From contig NZ_JAEMNV010000002.1 of the NCBI RefSeq assembly GCF_016482825.1, forward strand, positions 620,001-684,000: a stretch of DNA of 64,000 nucleotides, read 5' to 3'. The notes below the pieces were generated by a model. That model saw nothing but the letters and a program-made list of their open reading frames with translations, made no database searches and had not been told where the DNA came from. The DNA is from Antrihabitans stalagmiti (GTDB lineage Bacteria > Actinomycetota > Actinomycetes > Mycobacteriales > Mycobacteriaceae). Below, in pieces: positions 28,995 to 38,579 of this stretch (position 1 is its first letter; every line of letters starts with the position of its first letter). The translations under genes and the position numbers were made by a program.

Positions 28995-31900
28995 TCAGCG
29001 CGACGACCACGACGCCTGCAGACCCGCAAGTGCATCCGCGCTCAGGCCCGATGCCGACATCGGCTCGTGGCGGTGGTCCTCCCCCGCCTCGGTTGCCTCT
29101 TCGACCTCGGGCGGGTTCGCGATCGCGTCGTCGACCGCCGCCGCCAGCTCGGTGATCGTGAGGTGCTCGAACACGAGCTGCGGCGTCAGCGGCAGACCCG
29201 CTTCGATCGCACGCGCGGACCACTGAATCGAGATCACGCTGTCGCCCCCGAGCGCGAAGAACCCGTCCTCGCCGTCGACGTCCTCGATCTCGAGCAGCTC
29301 CTCGAGGATCGCGATGAGCTGGCGTTCGGTGTCGGAGGTCGATGCCACGCCCGACTCACCAACCGGACGAACAACTTTGTCCGCGCGCGGCGCGGGCGTC
29401 CGATTCGGATCCCAGCCGGCCGGGACGACGTCCAAGCCGCTCAACGTCGCATCGGGTGTCGCAGCGAACGCGTCGAGCACACCTACCAATGTGTCGGCAA
29501 TGACGTCCGCAGTTGCGACGTCGTAGATGTCGGAGTTGACGACAACCCGCACCGTCACCTCACCGCTGTCCTCCACGACGAAGTCGAGATGGAAGTCCAT
29601 AAACGCGACGACGTAGTCCGGCGACTTCGAGACGATCGTCGTGCTGCCGTCTTCGGAGAAAGCCATCCGCTGACCGCGGTAGCGGAAGTGCATCATGACC
29701 TGGAACAGCGGGTTCCGAGACAGGGAGCGCGCAGGGTTGATCGTCTCGACGAGCCGCTCGAACGGCGTGTCCTGATGGCTGATCGCCCCGAGCGCTGCGT
29801 CACGGCCGCGCCGGAGCACGGTCCGCAGCGTCGGATCACCCGACAGATCGGTACGCAACACGACGACGTTGGCGAAGAGGCCGATCAGATCGTTGGTCGT
29901 GTCGCCGACCCGATTGGCAACGGCTGCACCGATAGTCGTGTCCTCGCCTGCGCCGAGCGCAGCCATCATCGTTGCCGCGGCCGACTGGAACGCCATGAAC
30001 TCGGTCGCACCGATCTCGTCGGCGAGCGCCTTGAACGTGGTCCACGTAGCCGCTGGAACAGTGCGGCGAACCATGTCTCCGGTGCGCCCGAGCCGAGCGG
30101 GCCGTTCCCGGTCCCGAGCGACCGTGATCTCTGCCGGGACATCGGCAAGCGCCTTGTGCCAGTAGTCGATCTGCCCGCGACCGAACGGGCTCAATTCGCC
30201 GCCGCCGGGCGCGTGGTCGAACATCTCGCGCTGCCACATCGCGTAGTCGGCGTACTGAATGTCGAGTGTCGGCCACGCCGTCGGCGCCTCGTTGCGCAGC
30301 CTGGCCCGATAGGCGACCGTGAGGTCTTCGACGAAGATCTTGTTGGACCGATCGTCGGCGATGATGTGGTGCATCAGCACGGTCAGCACGTGCGTCTTCG
30401 CGTCCACTGCGAACAGACGCACCCGAACGAGCGGCTCGTTGGACAGGTCGAAGTCGTATTTGACGTCGCTGGCCAGCTCGTCGTCGACCGCCTCGACACT
30501 GTCGACCTCGACGATCGGCACGACGAACTCGTCGATCGGGTGCACGAACTGGTACGGATTGCCCTCGTGTTCGAGGAAGGTCGTGCGCAGCGACTCGTGG
30601 CGGGCGACGACGTCGCCGACCGCAGTGATCAGCGCGGCCCGGTCCAGTGGTCCGTCGAACCGCAGCCCGAACGGAACGTTCTCACCTTGGCCCGCGCCTT
30701 CCAGCTTGCGCTGGAACCAATAGGCACGCTGCGAGTAGGCGAGCGGAACATGTTCTCCCCGTTCGCGTTTGCCGACCGCCGGACGACCGGACGCCCGCAC
30801 CTCGGCGCCGATGTCGGGGTCGGGGCCTTCGTCTTCGAGCTCGTCGAGATCGATGTCGTATTCCTCGCGGAACTGCTCGACGAGCACGCCGGCGAGACCG
30901 CTGACCGTCGGAGTGTCGAACGGAACGCGCACGTCGATCTCCAGACCGAATTCGGCGCGAATCATCGTGACCAGACGTGCCGCAAGCAGCGAGTGCCCGC
31001 CGAGTTCGAAGAACGAGTCATCCGCGCCGACCCGATCGCAATTGAAGATGGTGCCGTAGAGCGCACTGACCCGAATCTCGGTCGGCGTCATCGGTTCCCG
31101 GTATTCGCGGACAACGCTCAGCACGGGCGCCGGCAATGCACGCCGGTCCAGTTTGCCGTGTGCGGTGAGCGGGATCTCGTCGATCACGGCGATCGACGCG
31201 GGCACCATGTACTCCGGCAGTATCGCCCCGACGTAGCCCCTGACCTGATCGATGTCCAGCTCGAGTCCTGCCACCGGTACGGCATACGCAGCGAGGAACG
31301 TGCCGAGGGTCTTGTTCTCCGACACGACGACCACACAGTGTGCGACGCCTGGGTGCGCTGCGACCGCAGCCTCGACCTCACCGAGCTCGATGCGGTAGCC
31401 GCGGATCTTGACCTGCTCGTCCGCGCGGCCGACGAATTCGATGTCTCCGTTGGTATTTCGTCGAGCAAGATCGCCGGTTCGGTAGAGCCGTTTGCCCGGC
31501 AGGAACGGATCGGCGACGAAACGCTCGGCAGTCAGGCCCGGCCGCCCGAGGTAACCCCTCGCGAGTTGTTCACCACCGAGATAGATCTCGGCGACGACGC
31601 CGGTCGGCACCAACTGCAACGCGTCGTCGAGCAGGTAGAGGTAGACGTTGCGGTTCGGGATACCGATCGGCACGATGCCGGTTCCCTGCGGTCCATCGAC
31701 CTCCATGTGCGTCGACGCGACGACGGCTTCGGTCGGTCCGTAATGGTTGCGGAGCTCAGCCTCGAAGATCGTTGCGAACCTGTCGGCGACCTCCCCGGGG
31801 AGCGCTTCGCCGCCGACGGGCACGTGGCGAAGTGTCTGCCATTCCTTGACCTTCGGCATCAGCAGGAACGTCGCGAGCATCGACGGCACCATGTGCACGA

Positions 31901-34061
31901 CGGTGACACCGTGCCTGATGACGAGGTCGGCGACGTAGGGCAGATCGCGGAACGCGTTCGGCTTCGGAACCACAACGCGCGCACCGAGAGTCAGCGTCAC
32001 GAAAATGTCCATCATCGACGCGTCGAAGCTGACCGACGTGGATTGCAGAACGCGGTCCGCGGGGGTCAGACCCCATTCCGCTGTGAAACCGGCAAGGTGC
32101 TCGGCAATCGCGTTGTGCGGCACCGGAACACCCTTCGGCTTGCCGGTCGAGCCTGAGGTGTAGATGACGTAGGCGATGTTCGAAGGGACCAACGCCCCGA
32201 CCCGATCGGTATCGACGGGGTTCGCGTCCGACAATGCGGTCGCGGCGTCCTCCGCTGCGGCGAGTCCCGCCACATCGAGGACCAGCTTCGGTAGGGCGTC
32301 GTCGACGAGGTAGTCGACGCGATCATCCGGATAGGCAGGATCGATGGGGAGGTAGGCGCCGCCTGCTTTCAGTACGCCAAGGGCAGCGACAACGAACTCG
32401 ACAGAGGTTGACAGCTGCAGCGCAACGACGTCTTCCGGGCCGACCCGCTGACCGATCAGCCAGTGCGCCAACCGATTGGCTCGCGCGTTCAACTCCGCGT
32501 AGCTGAGCTCGACGTCGTCGGACGCCAACGCGATCGGATCCGGTGTTGCAGCAACTCGAGCCTCGAACATCGCGGTCAACGTAGTTGCAGGCTCGTCGAC
32601 CAGACCACCGTGCGAGCTGGCGACGATGTCCGCGCGTCCGGCTGCCCCGAGGATATCGATGTCTCCGATTCGCTTGTGCGGCGCTGCGATTGCTGCTTCG
32701 AGGAATCCGACGTAGTGCTCGAGTAGCTGCGCGACTAGCGTTTCGTCGAGGGCATCGACGAGGTAGGTCGCCTCGACGCGAGCCGAGCCGCCTGCCTGAT
32801 CGAACACGACCATCAACCCGAGTGGCTCGGCGGCGACAGAACTGCCGAGCTCCAGCTGCGTCGACTCGATACCCGAGAGGGCAAAACCGTCTGCGTTACC
32901 GCGTGCACTGAAGCTCAGCTGAACAAGCTGCGCGATACCGTCCTGCCCACCGACCCGTGCTGGATTGACCTCGCGCACAACCCGATCGATACCGACGCTC
33001 TGGTGAGCGAATGCGGCACTGCACGCAGCCCTTGTCGAATCGACGACGGCATCGAACGTATCCGCGCGACCGAAGTCGGACCGCACGAGCAAGGCGTTGC
33101 CGAAATATCCGATGACCGCATCGGAACCACGGCCTCGCCGCGTCGTCACCGGGACCGAAACCACAAAATCCGTTGCGGCCGTATAGCGGTAGATCAGTGC
33201 GTCGAATGCGGCGAGCAGCACCATAAACGGCGTCGCCGAGTGTTGCTGCCCGTAGCCGGCGACCCGTGCCATCAACTCCGCTGGCAGTTGCGCGGTGATC
33301 TTGTCTGCGGTCTTCGACACCGCGGCCACACCTGATTGCGATCCAGGGAGGTCGAGCCGCTCCGGCAGCGGCGTCAGCACGTTGCGCCAGTAGTCGAGAG
33401 CAGCGGCATCGGCGGACTCGTCTGTGCCTGTATCGACTGCAACATCGAGGTATTGCGCGACGAGATCAGGCAACTCGGCACCGTTGTAGGCCGCATTCAC
33501 CTCGGTGAAGAACACCGGCCACGACTCGTCGTCCCAGCCGATGTGGTGCACCACGATCGATAGGACGTGCTCGTCGGCGCCGACCCGCGTCAACGAGACC
33601 CGCAACGGCAGATCCTTCGACAGGTCGAACGGGCGCGCAAAGCTGCGCCGCACCAGAACTTCGAGGCGACGAGTCCGCTTGTCCTCGGCGAGGTCGGTGA
33701 GATCGTGCTGCTGCCAGGACAACTCGGCCTCGTCCGTCGACACCTGATACGGCTCGCCCGTCTCGTCGACCTGATAGGTCGTGCGCAGGACCTCGTGCCG
33801 GGCGACGACGGTGGCGAACGCGTCCCGAAGGCGCTGCGGATCCAATGGACCGGTCAGCCGGAAGGCAACGCATACGTTGAGTGTGGTGTCCTTCGGATCC
33901 AGCTTCTGCACGAACCACATGCGGTGCTGAGCCGACGACAGCGGGCTTGGGGTTCCTGCCGCACGCTTGGGCGCAGGTGCCGATTCGGCCGTCGCCAAGC
34001 CACTTTCGCGCAAGCGCTGCTGCATCAGTTGCTTGCGGCGTTCGAGAATATCGTCTGACAT
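28995..34061 (-). CDS. mbtE: Non-ribosomal peptide synthetase, C-A-T-C-T (MbtE-like)
   Basis: A 1688-residue NRPS acting in siderophore peptide assembly. Domains in order: condensation (about 40-460, HHIGWDD at 172-178), adenylation (about 490-960, A3 motif YTSGSTGKPKG near 640, FDASMMD at the specificity pocket), thiolation (LGGHSL near 1024), second condensation (about 1100-1530, HHIIADD near 1232), and a final thiolation (LGGDSVI near 1609). There is no thioesterase. Length and domain order agree with MbtE as I remember it (about 1680 residues, lysine-activating); the substrate here is not read from sequence. Both condensation domains have Asp in place of the usual last Gly of HHxxxDG. It is the last gene of the operon, 54 bases after the other NRPS. 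Confidence 0.82.
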   Translation of the reverse strand: MSDDILERRKQLMQQRLRESGLATAESAPAPKRAAGTPSPLSSAQHRMWFVQKLDPKDTTLNVCVAFRLTGPLDPQRLRDAFATVVARHEVLRTTYQVDETGEPYQVSTDEAELSWQQHDLTDLAEDKRTRRLEVLVRRSFARPFDLSKDLPLRVSLTRVGADEHVLSIVVHHIGWDDESWPVFFTEVNAAYNGAELPDLVAQYLDVAVDTGTDESADAAALDYWRNVLTPLPERLDLPGSQSGVAAVSKTADKITAQLPAELMARVAGYGQQHSATPFMVLLAAFDALIYRYTAATDFVVSVPVTTRRGRGSDAVIGYFGNALLVRSDFGRADTFDAVVDSTRAACSAAFAHQSVGIDRVVREVNPARVGGQDGIAQLVQLSFSARGNADGFALSGIESTQLELGSSVAAEPLGLMVVFDQAGGSARVEATYLVDALDETLVAQLLEHYVGFLEAAIAAPHKRIGDIDILGAAGRADIVASSHGGLVDEPATTLTAMFEARVAATPDPIALASDDVELSYAELNARANRLAHWLIGQRVGPEDVVALQLSTSVEFVVAALGVLKAGGAYLPIDPAYPDDRVDYLVDDALPKLVLDVAGLAAAEDAATALSDANPVDTDRVGALVPSNIAYVIYTSGSTGKPKGVPVPHNAIAEHLAGFTAEWGLTPADRVLQSTSVSFDASMMDIFVTLTLGARVVVPKPNAFRDLPYVADLVIRHGVTVVHMVPSMLATFLLMPKVKEWQTLRHVPVGGEALPGEVADRFATIFEAELRNHYGPTEAVVASTHMEVDGPQGTGIVPIGIPNRNVYLYLLDDALQLVPTGVVAEIYLGGEQLARGYLGRPGLTAERFVADPFLPGKRLYRTGDLARRNTNGDIEFVGRADEQVKIRGYRIELGEVEAAVAAHPGVAHCVVVVSENKTLGTFLAAYAVPVAGLELDIDQVRGYVGAILPEYMVPASIAVIDEIPLTAHGKLDRRALPAPVLSVVREYREPMTPTEIRVSALYGTIFNCDRVGADDSFFELGGHSLLAARLVTMIRAEFGLEIDVRVPFDTPTVSGLAGVLVEQFREEYDIDLDELEDEGPDPDIGAEVRASGRPAVGKRERGEHVPLAYSQRAYWFQRKLEGAGQGENVPFGLRFDGPLDRAALITAVGDVVARHESLRTTFLEHEGNPYQFVHPIDEFVVPIVEVDSVEAVDDELASDVKYDFDLSNEPLVRVRLFAVDAKTHVLTVLMHHIIADDRSNKIFVEDLTVAYRARLRNEAPTAWPTLDIQYADYAMWQREMFDHAPGGGELSPFGRGQIDYWHKALADVPAEITVARDRERPARLGRTGDMVRRTVPAATWTTFKALADEIGATEFMAFQSAAATMMAALGAGEDTTIGAAVANRVGDTTNDLIGLFANVVVLRTDLSGDPTLRTVLRRGRDAALGAISHQDTPFERLVETINPARSLSRNPLFQVMMHFRYRGQRMAFSEDGSTTIVSKSPDYVVAFMDFHLDFVVEDSGEVTVRVVVNSDIYDVATADVIADTLVGVLDAFAATPDATLSGLDVVPAGWDPNRTPAPRADKVVRPVGESGVASTSDTERQLIAILEELLEIEDVDGEDGFFALGGDSVISIQWSARAIEAGLPLTPQLVFEHLTITELAAAVDDAIANPPEVEEATEAGEDHRHEPMSASGLSADALAGLQASWSSR

Positions 34062-34115
34062 TGCTGGCTGTCCTTCTATCGGTTCAAAACTTCGTCAACT
34101 GGTAAAGAGCGCAGG

Positions 34116-37100
34116 TCATAGGGCGGCGGTCAGTGCGGCCACGGCGTCGTGCCACAGTTCGGCGATCCGCTCGACCTGCTCGGCGGTGAACACCGCGGCA
34201 CTCCAGCGCAGCAGGGTGATCAGTTGCGGTCCGTCCGGTGTGGATTGCACGCCGGCGATCACGTCGAGTGGATAGCGCAGCGGGAAATCCGGCTCGGGGA
34301 CGACCGGAAGATATTGCTGCAGTTCCAGATCGCCGATCGGTGCCCATGGCGCCCCGACCGACCCGGCCATGCCGAGGTCGAGCCTGCCGAGGTAGTCGAA
34401 CATGATCTGGGGCTCTGGTGCGGCAACCAATTCGGGGACCTGATCGATGTAGCGGAGCAGTCCGTAGTCGACGCCGTTGTTCGGGACCGCGCCGACCCGC
34501 TCGGCAACAGTGGCCAGCACAGCACGCGCCGCACTCGGATCAGCCTGCGCTGCCAACACATTCACCGCGTCTGCGCCGTGTCCGAAACGCGCGGGGAAGA
34601 CGCTTGTGAACCAACCGACGGTTTGACTCGTGTCGACGGCGTCGCCGAGCACCGCGTCCTCTCTGCCATGGCCTTCCATTGCCACATACGCGCCCGCCGC
34701 TGGATCTGCGCCGGTCTCGGAGCGCCAGGCAGCCAGGGTCACGGTGACTGCAGCGAGCAGAAACTCCCGTACGCCAATATCTTTGGTGAGCCCACCCAAT
34801 ATCGTCGCGGTTGCCTCGACCGAGGTCGATGCCGGGACGAAGCTGTACGACGACCAGGTATCGGTGCGCGGATCGACTCGTCGCGATCCGAGTGTCGGGT
34901 CCGGCGTGCCGGACTGACTCAGCCAGTAGTCGAGTTGCGCGGTGACCTCAGGGGTGCCCGCCCGCTGCCGGGTCAGGTCGGCCCACTGCCGGTAGCCGGT
35001 GAACTCGACGACCGGCTTCGGCGCGGTACCCGATTCCAACTGCTCCCAACTTCGTGCGAGATCGTTGAACACAACCTGCCAGGACACCGGATCCACCGCG
35101 AGGTGATGGATGCTCAGCAGCAGAACGTCGTCGGCATCGTCGCGGGCGAACCACACAGCGCGGACCATCGAACCGGACCGCGGATCGATCTCGTCCACCG
35201 TCGCACGTGCGTGCCGCTGCAGCGTCGGCCCGAACTCGCCCTCGGACTCGACTCTGCTCAGCACGTCCGCAGCCCGAACACTTCCCGGCTCGCGGCTGCT
35301 CAGGGTGTAACCGTCCGCTGTCTCCGCGAAACGGGAACGGAGCATGTCGTGCCCGTCCAACAGCACCTGCAGTACGGTTTCCAGACCTGTCCGATCGATG
35401 CCGGCAGGCAGGTTGACAAGCATGTTCAACGCGAGCCTGCGATAGCCGCCGAACTCGTGCATCCACGACACGATCGGCACCGGACCCACATCGCCGTAGC
35501 CGAACGACTCCGCCGAGTAGTCGTCGACCGAGCGGTTGTCGATTGCTTCGGCGAGATCGCGAATCGTCTGCGCCGCAAGGATCATTCGCGGACTGATCGC
35601 CAGATCGGCACGCCGCAGCGAGTTGACCAAGGCGATCGCTGCGATGCTGTCGAGACCGAGGTCGACGAGATCGTCGTCGATGCCTGGTTGGGCTCCACCC
35701 TGCAATTCTGCGAACACCGAGCACAACGTGCGCTCCGTGGCCGTCTGTGGCGCCGAATCCACGCCTGCAGCAACGCGATAGGCGTCCTGTGCGAGTTTTG
35801 TCAGAGCGCGCACGTCGAGTTTGCCGTTTGTCGTCACCGGTAATTGCGGCACGGTGAGAACCCGCGACGGAATCATGTATCCGGGCAGATGTTGCGACAG
35901 CGCAACGCGCAATCGAGCCTGCTCCAGATCCGAACCCACGGCAAAGCCAACGAGGGTCGGTCCGCTCGGTCGCGCAAGCACGACAACCGCTGCGGCATCG
36001 ACACCCGACAACCGCAGCAGCGCCGTCTCGATGTCGCCGATCTCGATGCGGTAGCCCCTGATCTTGACCTGATCGTCGGCACGGCCGAGATAGCCGATAT
36101 CCCCGGACGGCAAGCGCCGCACCAGGTCTCCGGTCCGATACATCCGCTCCCCCGCGCGGAAGGGATCGGCAACGAAGCGGTCGGCAGTCACCGCGGGCTT
36201 ACCGACGTAGCCGCGCGCGACCTGAGCACCGGACAGATACAGTTCGCCGACCACGCCGTCGGGAACGACCCGCAGACCCGAGTCGAAGATGTAGGACGTC
36301 ATCCCGGCGACCGGACTCCCGATCGTCGGATCGACGGACGTATCGGTCACCGAGGCGACGACGGCCTCGACGGTTGTCTCGGTCGGTCCGTAGCAGTTGT
36401 GGACCGCAGTATCGGGCAACGCGCACAACCGTTTCCACAACGGTGCGCTGATCGCCTCGCCGCCGAGTGCCAGTACGGCCAGCGGTGCGCGTTCGCCTGT
36501 CAATCCTGCGGCCGCAAGTTGGGTGAACATCGACGGCGTCGTGTCGATCATGTCGATGTGATGGCGCGCGATACCCGCGACAAGGCTGTCGGCGTCGCGC
36601 ATGTCGTCGGCATCGAACAGGTGAATCGAGTGACCGTCGAGAAGGCCGATCATCGGCTGCCAGGAGGCGTCGAAGCTCAACGACCACGCGTGGGCAATCC
36701 GCAACGGCCTGTTCAGTCGGGCGAAGGCGGGTCGGTAGACGCGATCGCGGTGGTCTGCGAAATAGGCTGCTATCGCCGCGTGGGTGCCCATCACACCCTT
36801 CGGTTCACCGGTCGAGCCCGAGGTGAAGATCAGATACGCGCACTGATCCGCCCGAATCTCCACAGCCGAATCATGTCGCGCGCCATCGCTTTCGAGCGCC
36901 GATGCGACGTCGTCGGCTGTCAGCACGACCTTCGGCTTCGCCCGTCCGAGAATCGATTCGATACGAGCGTCCGGCAGGGTGATATCGATCGGAACGTAGG
37001 CAGCACCGGCGAAGAGGACACCGAGTATTGCGACGATCGACTGGGTGGAGCGCGGCATCGACAGTGCCACAACGTCTTCCGGTTCCACTCCGCGAGCGAG

Positions 37101-38579
37101 CAGCTCGCTCGCAACACTTGTTGCGGCGTGGTGCAATTCGCGATAGGTGTAGCGCTCGTGCTCGCTCGTCAACGCCACCGCGTCGGGCGTCGCGGCTACC
37201 TGCCGAGCGAACAGGCCGGCGACCGACACACCCGCAACATCCGCGGCTGGAAGCAACGGCTGTTCGGGGCGTTCCGACGGCAGCAACACGTCGAGGTCGG
37301 CAAGGCCACCGTCACCGATGTCAGGCAGTTGGCGAAGCACCGAGAGCAGCCGAGTGCCGATGTCGGGCAACGAAAGCTGCGGCAGCATTTCTTCGACTGC
37401 CTCCACGACGACGGTCAGCTCGCCGTCGAGCAGGAAGCACACAACCGCAAGCGGGTAGTGGGTCAAACTTTCGGAATGGATCGGCCGGAACTGGGTTCCA
37501 CTGCCGGTTGTGATCGGCCGCAGCACATCCGACACCGGCGCGTTCTCGTAGACGAAGAGAGTGTCGAACAGCGCGCCCTTGCCTGCCGCTCGCTGAATCG
37601 TCGACAGGCTCAGGTAGCCGTTGTCGCGCATGGCAGCAGATTCACGCTGCAGTCGTGCGCACTGGGAGACGACGCTGGACTTGTTGTCTTCCAACAGGAC
37701 CCGGACGGGGATCGTGTTGATGAACAACCCGATCATCGTCTCGACGCCCGCGAGTTCCTGCGGTCGTCCCGACACCGTCGTGCCGAACACCAAGTCGAGA
37801 CGGTCGGTGAGCCTGCTCAGTACAACCGACCAGGCGAACTGGACGACGGTGTTCATGGTCAAGCCGTTGGCGCGAGCCCAACTCTGTAGCCGGTCGGTGT
37901 CCGTAGCCTCGAGGACCTGCTTGAAGAGTTGCGGGACAACGGTATTGATGGTCGAACCGGTCCGGTCGGCGACGATCAGCGGACCACTGACCGCACCGAG
38001 ATAGTCGGCCCACTTCGCCGATGCGGCGTCGGCGTCACGGGAAGCCAGCCACCCGATGTAGTCGCGATACGGGCGCGGATCGGGCAGTGCCGCAGCCGAA
38101 CCGTTTGCCTCGTACAACGCGAACAGCTCACGGAAAAAGACGCCGAGCGACCAGCCGTCCATAAGGATGTGGTGTGCGGTGACCACCATTCGACGTGAGC
38201 CGTCCGGCAGTGTCACCAGCACGACGCGGAGCGCGGGACCGGATGCGAGATCGAAACCCGTGCGCGCTTCGGATTCGGCGAGGGCGTCGAATTCCGCTGC
38301 GCTGGCACTACGTTCGAACCACGGCAGGTCGACTCGGGTCGGGACTATCTGCACGGGCTTCGGCAGATCGCGGTCCCAGAATGCGGCGCGCAGATTCGCG
38401 TGCCGGTCCAGGATGACCTCGACGCAGCGCCGCAGCAACGCCGCATCTACCGGTCCGCCGACTTCGATCACGAACTGCATCGTGTACAGGTCGTCGTCGC
38501 CTGCCAGACGCGCGAGCGAGAACAGCCCCTCCTGGAGCGGACTCAGTGCGAGAACGTCTTCGATCTCCGGTGCGCTCAC
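34116..38579 (-). CDS. mbtF: Non-ribosomal peptide synthetase, C-A-T-E (MbtF-like)
   Basis: A 1487-residue NRPS. It has a condensation domain (HHILMDG near residue 136), an adenylation domain (FTSGSTGEPKG near 588, FDASWQP pocket), and a thiolation domain (LGLDSI near 976). The C-terminal condensation-superfamily domain carries epimerase-type signatures: HHLAVDPVSW near 1158, EGHGRED near 1290, YGLLRY near 1376 and FDYLGR near 1395. Its size is close to MbtF of mycobacteria (about 1460, from memory), which activates the terminal lysine, and it likewise lacks a thioesterase. GTG start overlaps the PKS stop by four bases. The gene stands before the MbtE-like gene, the reverse of the mycobacterial order, so the orthology is inferred from architecture only. 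Confidence 0.8.
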   Translation of the reverse strand: MSAPEIEDVLALSPLQEGLFSLARLAGDDDLYTMQFVIEVGGPVDAALLRRCVEVILDRHANLRAAFWDRDLPKPVQIVPTRVDLPWFERSASAAEFDALAESEARTGFDLASGPALRVVLVTLPDGSRRMVVTAHHILMDGWSLGVFFRELFALYEANGSAAALPDPRPYRDYIGWLASRDADAASAKWADYLGAVSGPLIVADRTGSTINTVVPQLFKQVLEATDTDRLQSWARANGLTMNTVVQFAWSVVLSRLTDRLDLVFGTTVSGRPQELAGVETMIGLFINTIPVRVLLEDNKSSVVSQCARLQRESAAMRDNGYLSLSTIQRAAGKGALFDTLFVYENAPVSDVLRPITTGSGTQFRPIHSESLTHYPLAVVCFLLDGELTVVVEAVEEMLPQLSLPDIGTRLLSVLRQLPDIGDGGLADLDVLLPSERPEQPLLPAADVAGVSVAGLFARQVAATPDAVALTSEHERYTYRELHHAATSVASELLARGVEPEDVVALSMPRSTQSIVAILGVLFAGAAYVPIDITLPDARIESILGRAKPKVVLTADDVASALESDGARHDSAVEIRADQCAYLIFTSGSTGEPKGVMGTHAAIAAYFADHRDRVYRPAFARLNRPLRIAHAWSLSFDASWQPMIGLLDGHSIHLFDADDMRDADSLVAGIARHHIDMIDTTPSMFTQLAAAGLTGERAPLAVLALGGEAISAPLWKRLCALPDTAVHNCYGPTETTVEAVVASVTDTSVDPTIGSPVAGMTSYIFDSGLRVVPDGVVGELYLSGAQVARGYVGKPAVTADRFVADPFRAGERMYRTGDLVRRLPSGDIGYLGRADDQVKIRGYRIEIGDIETALLRLSGVDAAAVVVLARPSGPTLVGFAVGSDLEQARLRVALSQHLPGYMIPSRVLTVPQLPVTTNGKLDVRALTKLAQDAYRVAAGVDSAPQTATERTLCSVFAELQGGAQPGIDDDLVDLGLDSIAAIALVNSLRRADLAISPRMILAAQTIRDLAEAIDNRSVDDYSAESFGYGDVGPVPIVSWMHEFGGYRRLALNMLVNLPAGIDRTGLETVLQVLLDGHDMLRSRFAETADGYTLSSREPGSVRAADVLSRVESEGEFGPTLQRHARATVDEIDPRSGSMVRAVWFARDDADDVLLLSIHHLAVDPVSWQVVFNDLARSWEQLESGTAPKPVVEFTGYRQWADLTRQRAGTPEVTAQLDYWLSQSGTPDPTLGSRRVDPRTDTWSSYSFVPASTSVEATATILGGLTKDIGVREFLLAAVTVTLAAWRSETGADPAAGAYVAMEGHGREDAVLGDAVDTSQTVGWFTSVFPARFGHGADAVNVLAAQADPSAARAVLATVAERVGAVPNNGVDYGLLRYIDQVPELVAAPEPQIMFDYLGRLDLGMAGSVGAPWAPIGDLELQQYLPVVPEPDFPLRYPLDVIAGVQSTPDGPQLITLLRWSAAVFTAEQVERIAELWHDAVAALTAAL

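Noticed and set aside
28969-28997. A 12-bp direct repeat GTCAGTTCGTCA at 28969 and 28986
   Set aside because: Only two short copies at the NRPS 3' end; no array or insertion signature, so no function is claimed.
28905-32156. A 1083-codon open frame on the plus strand opposite the NRPS
   Set aside because: It is Arg/Val/Asp-rich shadow sequence produced by high-GC codon use in the NRPS; no start signal or domain.
35844-37889. A 681-codon open frame opposite the second NRPS
   Set aside because: Same shadow effect; the opposite strand has intact condensation and adenylation motifs.
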